NCBI GenBank assembly: GCA_019115725.1
Contig: DXCY01000203.1
Location: 1 to 9,484 of the forward strand
Direction of reading: 5' to 3'
Length of the DNA: 9,484 nt
Source: Candidatus Luteimonas excrementigallinarum
Lineage (GTDB): Bacteria; Pseudomonadota; Gammaproteobacteria; Xanthomonadales; Xanthomonadaceae
Within the stretch, counting starts at the first letter, position 1; each line of letters opens with the position of its first letter. Shown here piece after piece: positions 1 to 6,210 of this stretch. The translations under genes and the position numbers were made by a program. A model generated the notes under the pieces. That model saw only the letters and a list, made by a program, of their open reading frames with translations. It ran no database searches and was not told where the DNA came from.

Positions 1-224
1 AGATCGAGGCGCTGGCGGAGCAGTGCCGCTTCCGTGACTGCCGCCACGGGCAGGAGCCCGGCTGCGCGATCCGCGAGGCGCTGGAGGCCGGACAGATCGA
101 CGCCGGCCGGTTGAGGAATTACCTGAAGCTGCGCGGTGAACTGGCCACCGCTGCCCAGACGCTCCAGCAGCGGCGGGCGAGCGGACCGCCGGGCAAGCGT
201 CCCGGCGGATCGCGGTCGCGTTGA
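1..224 (+). CDS. rsgA: Ribosome small-subunit biogenesis GTPase RsgA (YjeQ), C-terminal fragment
   Basis: The first complete codon is at position 3 and TGA is at 222-224, giving the last 73 residues of a protein whose start lies outside the window. The fragment begins with the zinc-knuckle signature CRFRDCRHGQEPGC (C-x4-C-x-H-x5-C), followed by GCAIREALEAGQI and RLRNYLKLRGEL, which is the typical C-terminal helical tail of RsgA/YjeQ. Family knowledge: RsgA is a circularly permuted GTPase that checks late 30S subunit maturation in the cytoplasm; the zinc domain contacts the 30S. The GTPase and OB domains are upstream and cannot be assessed. The last 13 residues are a basic Gly/Pro/Arg-rich tail, common and variable in this family. 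It is a housekeeping gene and probably unrelated to the rest of the window; it converges on the LysR gene with only 6 bp between the stop codons. Confidence 0.92.
   Translation, partial: IEALAEQCRFRDCRHGQEPGCAIREALEAGQIDAGRLRNYLKLRGELATAAQTLQQRRASGPPGKRPGGSRSR
186..208. other. Hairpin in the 3' end of rsgA, possible bidirectional terminator stem
   Basis: Perfect 8-bp inverted repeat: CCGCCGGG (186-193), 7-nt loop, CCCGGCGG (201-208). It sits in the last codons of rsgA and just beyond the end of the convergent LysR gene, where a shared terminator would be expected. Neither strand has a T-run after the stem, so it is not a classical intrinsic terminator. It may instead follow from Pro/Gly codons in the rsgA tail. 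Confidence 0.3.
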
Positions 225-230
225 GGGCTG

Positions 231-1166
231 TCATTTCCGCGTCTTTCGACTCCGGGTTGATGGCTCAGCCGGACCCAGGCCTTTCGCGGCTTTGAGGGAT
301 GTCCGGAATTCTTCAATGAAGGCTTCTGCCAGATGAGAGGGAGGCCGGTCTTCCAGGTACACGCACTCGATCTCAAACCGGATGGCAGGTTCCAGTGGAC
401 GAAACTCCAACTCCGAGCCAGCGATAGCCCGGGCTGTGAACTCATCGATGATGCTCATGCCGGCGCCGCACCGGGTCAGCGCAGCCGCCAGGTAATAGGT
501 CTGGTTGGAGACCACTTCACGCAGGGTGACTTCCTGCGCTTCCAGCTCACATTCGACGAGGTCACTGAGCGGCCCGCTGTTGGCCAGTCCAACCATTTCG
601 CGACCGGCCAGGCGTTTGATGGGTACGCGCTCTTCCGGATTGGCCAGCGAAGCGCGGTCATACAGAAGCACCAGCTCTCCATTGCCCAAGCGCCGGCGTT
701 GCATGCGGGGGTGCATGGGTGGCATGTAGGCGAAGGCAATGTCGCATTCGCGCTCATACAGGGCCTGGAAAACGTCACTGTGGTGCAGGGTCTGGACATC
801 GAAAGTCACCTGCGGAAAACGCTTCCGATAGCGGGCGATGGCGCTTGGCGCAATGTAAAGCCCCAGTGACGGAACCACAGCCAGCCGTAGATGGCCGCCG
901 TCCATATTGCGGATGTTGGAAACCGTTTTGCGCAAAGAGGTCATCCGTTCGAAGATCACCTTGACCTCTTCAAACAGAGCGTGTGCTTCATCGGTGGCAA
1001 CAAGCCGGCCACGTACTCGGGTAAACAGTTCAAAGCCCAGCTGGCTCTGGGCATGCTGCAGAACCTTGCTCACCGATGGCTGGGAAACATGCAGCGTTCG
1101 GGCCGCTGCGCTGATCGAACCCGCAGTGTAAACCGCGTAGAAAACTTCAATATGACGAAGGCGCAT
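231..1166 (-). CDS. LysR-family transcriptional regulator
   Basis: A 311-residue protein of normal LysR length. Residues 1-60 form the N-terminal winged helix-turn-helix: MRLRHIEVFYAVYTAGSIS, then AAARTLHVSQPSVSKVLQ (recognition helix about 28-38), then a linker helix up to about residue 85. Residues about 90-295 match the periplasmic-binding-protein-like effector domain (GGHLRLAVVPSLGLYIAP, CDIAFAYMP). The C-terminus is a short basic tail (SRKTRK). The ATG at 1166 is chosen because the family's conserved 'RHIEVFYAV' starts directly after it; no strong Shine-Dalgarno is visible. It follows the flavoenzyme gene by 23 bp on the same strand, so it is probably co-transcribed as the last gene of the leftward cluster. 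By guilt of association it may control both divergent clusters through dyads at 4233-4249 and 4287-4308; the inducer is unknown. LysR assignment is firm, the target is inferred. Confidence 0.93.
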   Translation of the reverse strand: MRLRHIEVFYAVYTAGSISAAARTLHVSQPSVSKVLQHAQSQLGFELFTRVRGRLVATDEAHALFEEVKVIFERMTSLRKTVSNIRNMDGGHLRLAVVPSLGLYIAPSAIARYRKRFPQVTFDVQTLHHSDVFQALYERECDIAFAYMPPMHPRMQRRRLGNGELVLLYDRASLANPEERVPIKRLAGREMVGLANSGPLSDLVECELEAQEVTLREVVSNQTYYLAAALTRCGAGMSIIDEFTARAIAGSELEFRPLEPAIRFEIECVYLEDRPPSHLAEAFIEEFRTSLKAAKGLGPAEPSTRSRKTRK

Positions 1167-1189
1167 GGCTGCAGGTTAGGGTATGGGCC

Positions 1190-2437
1190 TCAGCTTGGCC
1201 ACGCTCGGGCGCCTTCTTCGCCAAGGGCAAGCGCCACTGCCTGTTCCGCGCTGCCCATGGCGAGCGTCCAGCCGAACATGCCGTGTCCGATATTGCAGGT
1301 CAGGCCCTCGCGGACGTTGGCGATGATCGGAACGGAATCCGGCGTGGACGGGCGCAGTCCGGCCCAGCGATCCAGGATCCTGGAGTAGTCGGCAGCCTCC
1401 GGCAGCGACTGCCGGGCCAATGCAAGAAACTGTTCAAAGCGCTCGTCCGATACGGCCGGGTCCCAGTCGTTGATATCCGCCATGCCGGCGATGCGCATGT
1501 TGTTGCCGAGCCGGCAGAACACCAGCTTGCGCGCCGTATCGGTAATGCTGATGGTCGGGGCCCGGGGACCGCAGGGGGCGGTAAGCGAGTAGCCCTTGAT
1601 CGACATCAGCGGCGTGCGGATGCCGAGTTGACGCAGTAGCGCAACGCTTTCCACGCCGGTGCATACGATCAGCCGCCGTGCATGCGCCACATCACCCTCG
1701 CGCGAGCGCAACATCCAGTGCGGACCACGGCGCTGGATCGATTCGATATCAAACCCGAAACGGGTCTGCACGGGGTACCGGCCACACATGGTGTCCAGCA
1801 GTCCCGCGGAAAAACGCCATGGATCGCCGACGGCCTCTTCCGGGGAGTACACCACGCCCCGGATGCCGGGTACCTGTGCCAGCGCGGGCTCGATTGCGAC
1901 GGCTTCGTGTAGTGCCAGCAGCTGCTGTTTCACCCCGTAGGGACGCTTCAGTTCCAGCATCGCGGTACCTGCCTGCAGCGCAGCATCGCTGAAATACAGG
2001 TGCAGTTTGCCGGCCACCCGGTGCTGGAAATCGAATGGATGTCGATCCAGCATTGACTGCATGGCCTTCTGCGATGCCTGGGCCAGGTGCAGGGTGCGCA
2101 GCGTGTTGCGCCGAAGCCGGCGGCTGGTGGCGTTGGCCAGCAACGAGACGCCCCAACGCCAGATGGAAGGATTGCCCGTCAACCGGATCCGGAAAGCGGG
2201 GTCACTGCCGGTCAGCAATCCGGGGATCTGCTTCCACAGGGATGGCCCTGCCATGGCGTCCGTGTAGGCGTAGCTGAGCTGGGCGCCGTTGGCGAACGAT
2301 GCCCCCTGCGCGGGTCCGGATGCGCGGTCCACGATCTCTACCGACAGGCCGCGCCGGGCGGCTGCCCAGGCCGTGGCCATGCCGACCACGCCCGCCCCCA
2401 GGACGGTGACATCACAGGTCGGGTTGGATGCTGGCAT
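1190..2437 (-). CDS. DadA-type FAD-dependent D-amino acid dehydrogenase
   Basis: A 415-residue flavoprotein of the DAO superfamily, close to the length of E. coli DadA (432). The N-terminus holds the FAD-binding Rossmann motif VTVLGAGVVGMATAWAA (G14-x-G16-xx-G19) with the ribose-binding acidic residue at the end of strand 2 (EIVD, D37), then SFANGAQLSYAYTDAMAGP (about 47-65), a DadA hallmark. The C-terminus has WAGLRPSTPDSVPII and NIGHGMFGWTLAMGSA, the conserved FAD-closing block of DadA. DadA oxidatively deaminates D-amino acids to 2-oxo acids and ammonia, passing electrons to the respiratory chain at the inner membrane. The open frame extends 26 codons further upstream, but that part is unlike the family; the start is set at ATG 2437 (an adjacent GTG at 2440 is an alternative). 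The start overlaps the end of GGT1 by 26 bp with only a weak ribosome site, suggesting translational coupling. Exact substrate is unknown; related DAO oxidases (for example gamma-glutamylputrescine oxidase) are a less likely alternative. Confidence 0.82.
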   Translation of the reverse strand: MPASNPTCDVTVLGAGVVGMATAWAAARRGLSVEIVDRASGPAQGASFANGAQLSYAYTDAMAGPSLWKQIPGLLTGSDPAFRIRLTGNPSIWRWGVSLLANATSRRLRRNTLRTLHLAQASQKAMQSMLDRHPFDFQHRVAGKLHLYFSDAALQAGTAMLELKRPYGVKQQLLALHEAVAIEPALAQVPGIRGVVYSPEEAVGDPWRFSAGLLDTMCGRYPVQTRFGFDIESIQRRGPHWMLRSREGDVAHARRLIVCTGVESVALLRQLGIRTPLMSIKGYSLTAPCGPRAPTISITDTARKLVFCRLGNNMRIAGMADINDWDPAVSDERFEQFLALARQSLPEAADYSRILDRWAGLRPSTPDSVPIIANVREGLTCNIGHGMFGWTLAMGSAEQAVALALGEEGARAWPS

Positions 2438-4172
2438 CACGACTTTTCTTAGCAGAAGGTGGAGCGGCCGATACGGTGCCCTCACGCCGCGGATCCGCCG
2501 CACCGTGCAGGCCATCTGCGCGCAGCTGGACGCCGTGCAGGCCGGAATTTTCCCCGCTGCCCGGTCGCACTGTTACGCCCAGGCGTTCCAGGCCGAGCCG
2601 CACGGCGGGCGTCATGGTGTCGGCTTCGCCATCAAAGCGCTCGCCCCGGGCCACCAGGTTGGGCAGGGCGATGGCCTCGTCCAGGGGCATGTCCCAGAAC
2701 AGCCATCCCAGCAGGGTCTTGCCAATGTATGCAGGGATCGCATTGCCACCCGGCGAGCCGATGGCACCGGCAAATTTGCCGTCGCCGTCGAGCACGATGA
2801 CCGGAGACATAGATGAACGAGGGCGTTTGGCAGGTGCAATGGCGTTGGCCGATGAGCCCCCCGGCTGCCAGGAAAAATCGGTGAGCTGGTTGTTGAGCAA
2901 CATTCCGCCCGCCACCCGGCCTGAGCCGAAATAGGATTCAATCGTAGTAGTCATGGAAACGGCGTTGCCTTCGCCATCTACTACTACGAAATGACTGGTC
3001 CCAGATGGCTCGGACGTATGATCCTCGGAGTTCTCGGGTGCTCCATTCGGATGACCCGGGGTAAAGGGTCCTGGTGCGGCGTATTGGCCGAGCAGGCGTC
3101 TGCGGCTGTCGAGATAGTCCGAATCAAGCATGCCTTCCAAAGGCACATGGACGAACTCCGGATCGCCCACATAATGGTCGCGATCGGCATACATCAATCG
3201 GCTGGCCTGGGCGAAGGTGAACCAGGCATCTGGGTCGTCGGGCGAGCGTTCTGCGATATCGGTTCCTTCCAGCAGCAGCAGGAGCTGCAATAGCCCGACC
3301 CCGCTGGAGGGTGGCGGAGGCACGCATACCAGATGCTTGCGAACCGTCCTGCAGAGCGGAGGAGTTTTCTCAGCCTGATAGTTGGCCAAATCCGCCGCGC
3401 CCATAGGCGATGGGCCGGGAGGAGCGTGAATCCGATCGAGAATTGCCTCTGCCAGAGGTCCGGTTTGCAGCGCTGCTGCGCCGCGTGTTGCAATTTCCCG
3501 CAAACTGCGCGCGTAGGCTGGGTTTCGCATCACGTCGCCGGCACGCAGCTTTTGCCCGCTTGGGTTGGAAAAAAGCCTGACTACATCGTCGGTTTTCGCT
3601 TGCGGGAATGTGCCATCAATGTGTTGTTGAAGACGCGGGGTGACGATAAAGCCCTGGTCAGCTGCTTCTGCCGCAGATGAAAACAGCGTTGCCCATGCAA
3701 GCCTGCCGTGGTCGGCGTGGGCGGCCTCCAGGGCGGGCAGAACGCCCGGTACTCCCGTGGCGCGGCCCATAAGCATTGCCTGTGATCGTCGCAGCGGGGT
3801 TCCGGAAGGGCCCTGAAACAGCGAGGTGTCGGCCTCCGAAGGAGCCCGTTCGCGTCCCAAGTAAGCATCGATCTGACCGTCGATGGCCCGGTAATGAAGC
3901 AGGAATGCCCCGCCGGCGAGCCCGGAGCTCTGGGGTTCGACCAGGCCGAGCATCGCCTGCACGGCTACAGCGGCATCAATGGCGGTACCGCCGCGTTCCA
4001 GTACTTCCATCCCCGCCCGCGAAGCAAGCGGGTGGGCGCTGCTCACGATCCCAACGTTACCTGGTGTGTCCGGCCCTGCCGGGTGCGGCTTGGGCTGGTG
4101 GATGCATGCGGCAAGCAGCAAGCCTGCCAGAGCAGTACATGCAAGCATCCGACGCTCTGCGCCAGTGGACAA
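2412..4172 (-). CDS. Gamma-glutamyltransferase, lipoprotein (GGT1)
   Basis: A 586-residue Ntn-hydrolase precursor. It starts at a TTG with GGAGGAG 8 nt upstream. The N-terminus carries two arginines (R7, R8), a hydrophobic stretch and the lipobox LAAC (Cys23), so it should be a lipid-anchored periplasmic protein. GGT family blocks: GGTAIDAAVAVQAMLGLVEP (about 61-80), GRERAP (R107, equivalent to E. coli carboxylate-binding Arg114), and GTSHFVVVDGEGNAVS, where Thr392 matches the autocleavage nucleophile Thr391. These are followed by TTTIESYFGSG (E412), LLNNQLTDFS (Q429, D432), RPRSSMSP (S453/S454) and GSPGGN. The alpha-amino and carboxylate pocket is therefore canonical. The stretch after DFS is short, as in Bacillus GGT, so the lid loop seen in E. 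coli seems absent. It hydrolyses or transfers gamma-glutamyl groups of glutathione or other gamma-glutamyl compounds, after self-cleavage into large and small subunits. It is the first gene of the leftward cluster. Confidence 0.9.
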   Translation of the reverse strand: MSTGAERRMLACTALAGLLLAACIHQPKPHPAGPDTPGNVGIVSSAHPLASRAGMEVLERGGTAIDAAVAVQAMLGLVEPQSSGLAGGAFLLHYRAIDGQIDAYLGRERAPSEADTSLFQGPSGTPLRRSQAMLMGRATGVPGVLPALEAAHADHGRLAWATLFSSAAEAADQGFIVTPRLQQHIDGTFPQAKTDDVVRLFSNPSGQKLRAGDVMRNPAYARSLREIATRGAAALQTGPLAEAILDRIHAPPGPSPMGAADLANYQAEKTPPLCRTVRKHLVCVPPPPSSGVGLLQLLLLLEGTDIAERSPDDPDAWFTFAQASRLMYADRDHYVGDPEFVHVPLEGMLDSDYLDSRRRLLGQYAAPGPFTPGHPNGAPENSEDHTSEPSGTSHFVVVDGEGNAVSMTTTIESYFGSGRVAGGMLLNNQLTDFSWQPGGSSANAIAPAKRPRSSMSPVIVLDGDGKFAGAIGSPGGNAIPAYIGKTLLGWLFWDMPLDEAIALPNLVARGERFDGEADTMTPAVRLGLERLGVTVRPGSGENSGLHGVQLRADGLHGAADPRREGTVSAAPPSAKKSRDASIQPDL

Positions 4173-4180
4173 AAGGCCAT

Positions 4181-4187
4181 CTCCTCC
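4181..4187 (-). promoter_or_regulatory. Shine-Dalgarno GGAGGAG that fixes the TTG start of GGT1
   Basis: The minus strand reads GGAGGAG, then 8 nt, then TTG (4172-4170) in frame with GGT1. An ATG directly abutting the site (4180-4178) is out of frame and too close to be used. The in-frame ATG at 4148 would remove R7/R8 from the signal peptide and has no comparable ribosome site. TTG is therefore the supported start. Confidence 0.75.
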
Positions 4188-4232
4188 GGGGGGAATGCCG
4201 ATTCCGGTTACTTGAAGCCAACGTGTAGAGCC

Positions 4233-4249
4233 TACCCCGACCTGGGGTA
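4233..4249. promoter_or_regulatory. Small dyad TACCCC-N5-GGGGTA, candidate operator
   Basis: Perfect 6-bp arms TACCCC (4233-4238) and GGGGTA (4244-4249) around a 5-bp spacer. The right half is part of TGGGGTAAGC (4243-4252), which recurs almost exactly as TGGGGTATGC at 4309-4318, 66 bp further on. It overlaps the region where the guessed leftward promoter would start transcription. A regulator binding site is possible but unproven. Confidence 0.4.
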
Positions 4250-4286
4250 AGCAGACTTTAGTTTTGCTTCTCCAGGGAACAACCTG

Positions 4287-4308
4287 CGGTTATGGGGCGC
4301 CATAACCG
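4287..4308. promoter_or_regulatory. Perfect 9+4+9 bp dyad, candidate LysR-type operator
   Basis: Inverted repeat with arms CGGTTATGG (4287-4295) and CCATAACCG (4300-4308) around GGCG. A perfect 9-bp match in a divergent intergenic region next to a LysR gene is a good operator candidate. The A/T-rich half-sites (TTAT...ATAA) resemble the T...A pattern of LysR boxes, and asymmetric T-N11-A pairs occur within it (4290/4302 and 4293/4305). It could also form an RNA hairpin if transcription starts upstream. Confidence 0.5.
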
Positions 4309-4385
4309 TGGGGTATGCGTTGCCTCAGGAATGGTGGGGGACACCGACAGTTGATTTATGCATGGTAGTGCGTGACCGCTGCCCT

Positions 4386-4395
4386 GGGAGGAGGA
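4386..4395 (+). promoter_or_regulatory. Shine-Dalgarno GGGAGGAGGA that fixes the ATG start of GGT2
   Basis: The strong site is 3 nt (from the last base of the run) to 7 nt (from its core GGAGG) before ATG 4399. The open frame extends upstream to a GTG at 4372, but the ribosome site would then lie inside the coding sequence. The ATG start also leaves a compact signal peptide. Confidence 0.75.
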
Positions 4396-4398
4396 AGC

Positions 4399-6129
4399 AT
4401 GGTCTGGACTGCCGCACGACAGTGCGCTGCGATTGTTGCCGGGTGCTTGTTGACGTTCTCGCTGGTGGTGCCGGCGCAGACCCGCCAACTGCTCAATTAC
4501 GAGGCCATCCACAAGCCGGAGGCAGGAACGGCCGGCATGGTGGTCAGCCAGAATGAGGCGGCCAGCAGGGCCGGCGCCCAGGTTCTGCGCGACGGTGGCA
4601 ACGCCGTTGATGCCGCGGTGGCTACCGCCTTTGTGCTGGCGGTAACGCTGCCGCGCGCGGGCAATATCGGCGGTGACGGATTCATGCTGGTGCATCTGGC
4701 GGACGAGGACCGCTATACGGCCATCGATTACCGGTCGGCGGCTCCGGAACTGGCAACGCTGGACGCCTACGTGGGTGATGACGGCAGCCTCGACGGCCAT
4801 TCCGCCGGCATCCGCAGCGCGGGCGTGCCAGGCACGGTGGCCGGGCTCGCGCTGGCTCATGAAAAGTACGGGCGCCTGCCATGGAAGCGGCTGCTGGAAC
4901 CGGCAATTGAAATGGCTGCGCAGGGCATCGTATTGAGCGCCGACGAGGCGTTCGCGCTGGACTGGGGCAGGGACCGTCTGGCCCGCAGCGAGGCCGGGGC
5001 CGCGGTATTCCTGCATCCCGACGGCCAGGCGCTGGCTGCCGGTGAGCGCCTGGTGCAGACGGACCTGGCCTGGACCCTGCGCCGGATCGCCGAACATGGG
5101 GCCGAGGATTTCTACCGCGGGGAAATCGCCCGTCGACTCGATGCGGGCATGCGCAGGCACGGCGGATTGTTGCGCAGCGAAGACCTCATGGCGTACCGGG
5201 CGATCGAGCGTCCGGCACTGCGCAGCAGCTACCGCGACGTGGAAGTGGTGACCATGCCGCCGGCCAGCGGCGGCGGCGCGGGGATCGTCGGCACTCTCAA
5301 CCTGCTTGAACAGTTCGACCTGGCGGAGATGGGCGCAGGCTCGGCTGACGCGCTGCATCTGTTTGCCGAGGCCAGCAAGCTGTCCTGGCGTGACCGGCTG
5401 GCCCACGTCGGCGATACCGGTTTCCTCGACGTGCCACTGCGCGGGCTGGTGGCCAAGGAATACGCGGCCGGACGTGCGAGCCAGATCAGGATGGATCGCG
5501 CCACGCCGGCGGCGGACGTGGAGGCGGGTGACCCCTGGGCGCATGAAGGCCCTGAAACCACCCACTTCTCGGTAGTGGATGCCGACGGCAACGTGGTCAG
5601 CAATACCTATACGATCGGTGCCGACTTCGGGTCGGGGGTGATGATAGAGGGCACCGGCTTTCTGCTGGGCAACCTGATCGGCAATTTCTCCCTGCGCGCG
5701 CAGCTGGATGCCCGAAGCGACGGCCAACCGGACCCGCCCAACGCGATGCAGCCCGGGCGGCGCCCGGTTTCGAGCATGGCCCCGACGATGCTGGTGCGTG
5801 ATGGCCGGCCCTGGCTGGTGACAGGCAGCCCCGGCGGTAACACCATTCCCGGCACAGTCGTGCAGACGATCATCAACGTGGTCGATTTTGGCATGAATAT
5901 TGCCGAAGCCACGATGGCACCGCGGGTGCATCAAAACATGTCCGGGGAAGGAGCGTTACAGGTAGAGCGTGGCATCAGTCCAGACACGCTGCGGCTGCTT
6001 GAGGACCGCGGACACGATATTTCTTCCGGACAGACGATCGGCAGCACCCAGATGCTGCTGGTCGTGCCTGGCCGGGTTGAAGGAGCAGCCGATCCCCGGA
6101 GGCCCGGGGCAGCGGCCATTGCGCAGTAG
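4399..6129 (+). CDS. Gamma-glutamyltransferase-family acylase with altered amino-group pocket (GGT2)
   Basis: A 576-residue exported Ntn-hydrolase precursor. The signal peptide spans about residues 1-26, with likely cleavage at VVPA/QT. GGT blocks in order: GGNAVDAAVATAFVLAVTLP, GNIGGDGF, YRSAAP (R112, equivalent to E. coli Arg114), ETTHFSVVDADGNVVS with nucleophile Thr387, RRPVSSMAP (S458/S459), GSPGGN (G479/G480) and a C-terminal GSTQ...GAADPRRPG. Self-processing and carboxylate binding should be intact. By ungapped alignment from the nucleophile, the residues that hold the substrate alpha-amino group in E. coli GGT are changed: Asn411 to Gly407, Gln430 to Leu426, Asp433 to Asn429. Asp433Asn is the change linked to glutaryl-7-ACA acylase activity, so the enzyme may accept acyl groups lacking an alpha-amino group. 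The lid-loop segment has the same length as in E. coli. It is the first gene of the rightward cluster, 81 bp before the TonB receptor. It is not a recent copy of GGT1, as shared blocks are clearly diverged. Family is firm, substrate unknown. Confidence 0.9.
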   Translation: MVWTAARQCAAIVAGCLLTFSLVVPAQTRQLLNYEAIHKPEAGTAGMVVSQNEAASRAGAQVLRDGGNAVDAAVATAFVLAVTLPRAGNIGGDGFMLVHLADEDRYTAIDYRSAAPELATLDAYVGDDGSLDGHSAGIRSAGVPGTVAGLALAHEKYGRLPWKRLLEPAIEMAAQGIVLSADEAFALDWGRDRLARSEAGAAVFLHPDGQALAAGERLVQTDLAWTLRRIAEHGAEDFYRGEIARRLDAGMRRHGGLLRSEDLMAYRAIERPALRSSYRDVEVVTMPPASGGGAGIVGTLNLLEQFDLAEMGAGSADALHLFAEASKLSWRDRLAHVGDTGFLDVPLRGLVAKEYAAGRASQIRMDRATPAADVEAGDPWAHEGPETTHFSVVDADGNVVSNTYTIGADFGSGVMIEGTGFLLGNLIGNFSLRAQLDARSDGQPDPPNAMQPGRRPVSSMAPTMLVRDGRPWLVTGSPGGNTIPGTVVQTIINVVDFGMNIAEATMAPRVHQNMSGEGALQVERGISPDTLRLLEDRGHDISSGQTIGSTQMLLVVPGRVEGAADPRRPGAAAIAQ

Positions 6130-6146
6130 CAGCGGCACGACCGCTG
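6130..6146 (+). other. Small hairpin right after the GGT2 stop codon
   Basis: CAGCGG (6130-6135), 5-nt loop, CCGCTG (6141-6146), starting at the base after the TAG. No T-run follows, so it is unlikely to stop transcription efficiently. It may protect the upstream transcript end or be chance. The rest of the 81-bp gap shows only the ribosome site GGGAG at 6197-6201, 9 nt before the receptor start. Confidence 0.3.
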
Positions 6147-6210
6147 GACAGCAGCCGCGCTCCGGCGTGGTCACGACAAGAAATCAAATGATTCGTGGGA
6201 GCGAAGACAC

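Larger units (their letters stand above)
4173..4398. promoter_or_regulatory. Divergent promoter/control region between the two GGT gene clusters
   Basis: 226 bp without a credible gene, lying between the start codons of GGT1 (-) and GGT2 (+). It must hold the promoters of both clusters. It contains two perfect dyads (4233-4249 and 4287-4308) and a repeated TGGGGTA element. The best leftward promoter guess is TTGTTC (4282-4277), 16 bp, TAAAGT (4260-4255), which is only a modest match to sigma-70. On that guess the 22-bp dyad would be centred near -50, which fits a LysR-type site. No convincing -35/-10 pair was found for the rightward cluster. Confidence 0.65.

Noticed and set aside
333..869. 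A 178-codon plus-strand frame inside the LysR gene.
   Set aside because: It is antisense to well-conserved LysR effector-domain sequence and shows no domain or good ribosome site of its own.
2438..2515. N-terminal extension of 26 residues on the D-amino acid dehydrogenase.
   Set aside because: The extension is Arg-rich, lies inside GGT1 coding sequence and precedes the family's usual N-terminus; ATG 2437 or GTG 2440 fits better.
4264..4293. TTGCTT with GGTTAT as a rightward sigma-70 promoter overlapping the dyad.
   Set aside because: The -10 matches only 3 of 6 positions and lacks the key A at position 2; not strong enough to annotate.
4372..4398. GTG start nine codons upstream for GGT2.
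   Set aside because: The strong Shine-Dalgarno lies between the GTG and ATG 4399, so ATG is the start.
4258..5934. A 558-codon open frame on the minus strand, opposite GGT2.
   Set aside because: Same GC-bias artefact; no family match, and the plus-strand GGT motifs with a strong ribosome site explain the region.
2412..6129. The two GGT genes as a recent inverted duplication.
   Set aside because: Shared motifs differ at many positions (for example TSHFVVVDGEGN versus TTHFSVVDADGN) and the substrate-pocket residues differ, so they are old paralogues, not a recent copy.
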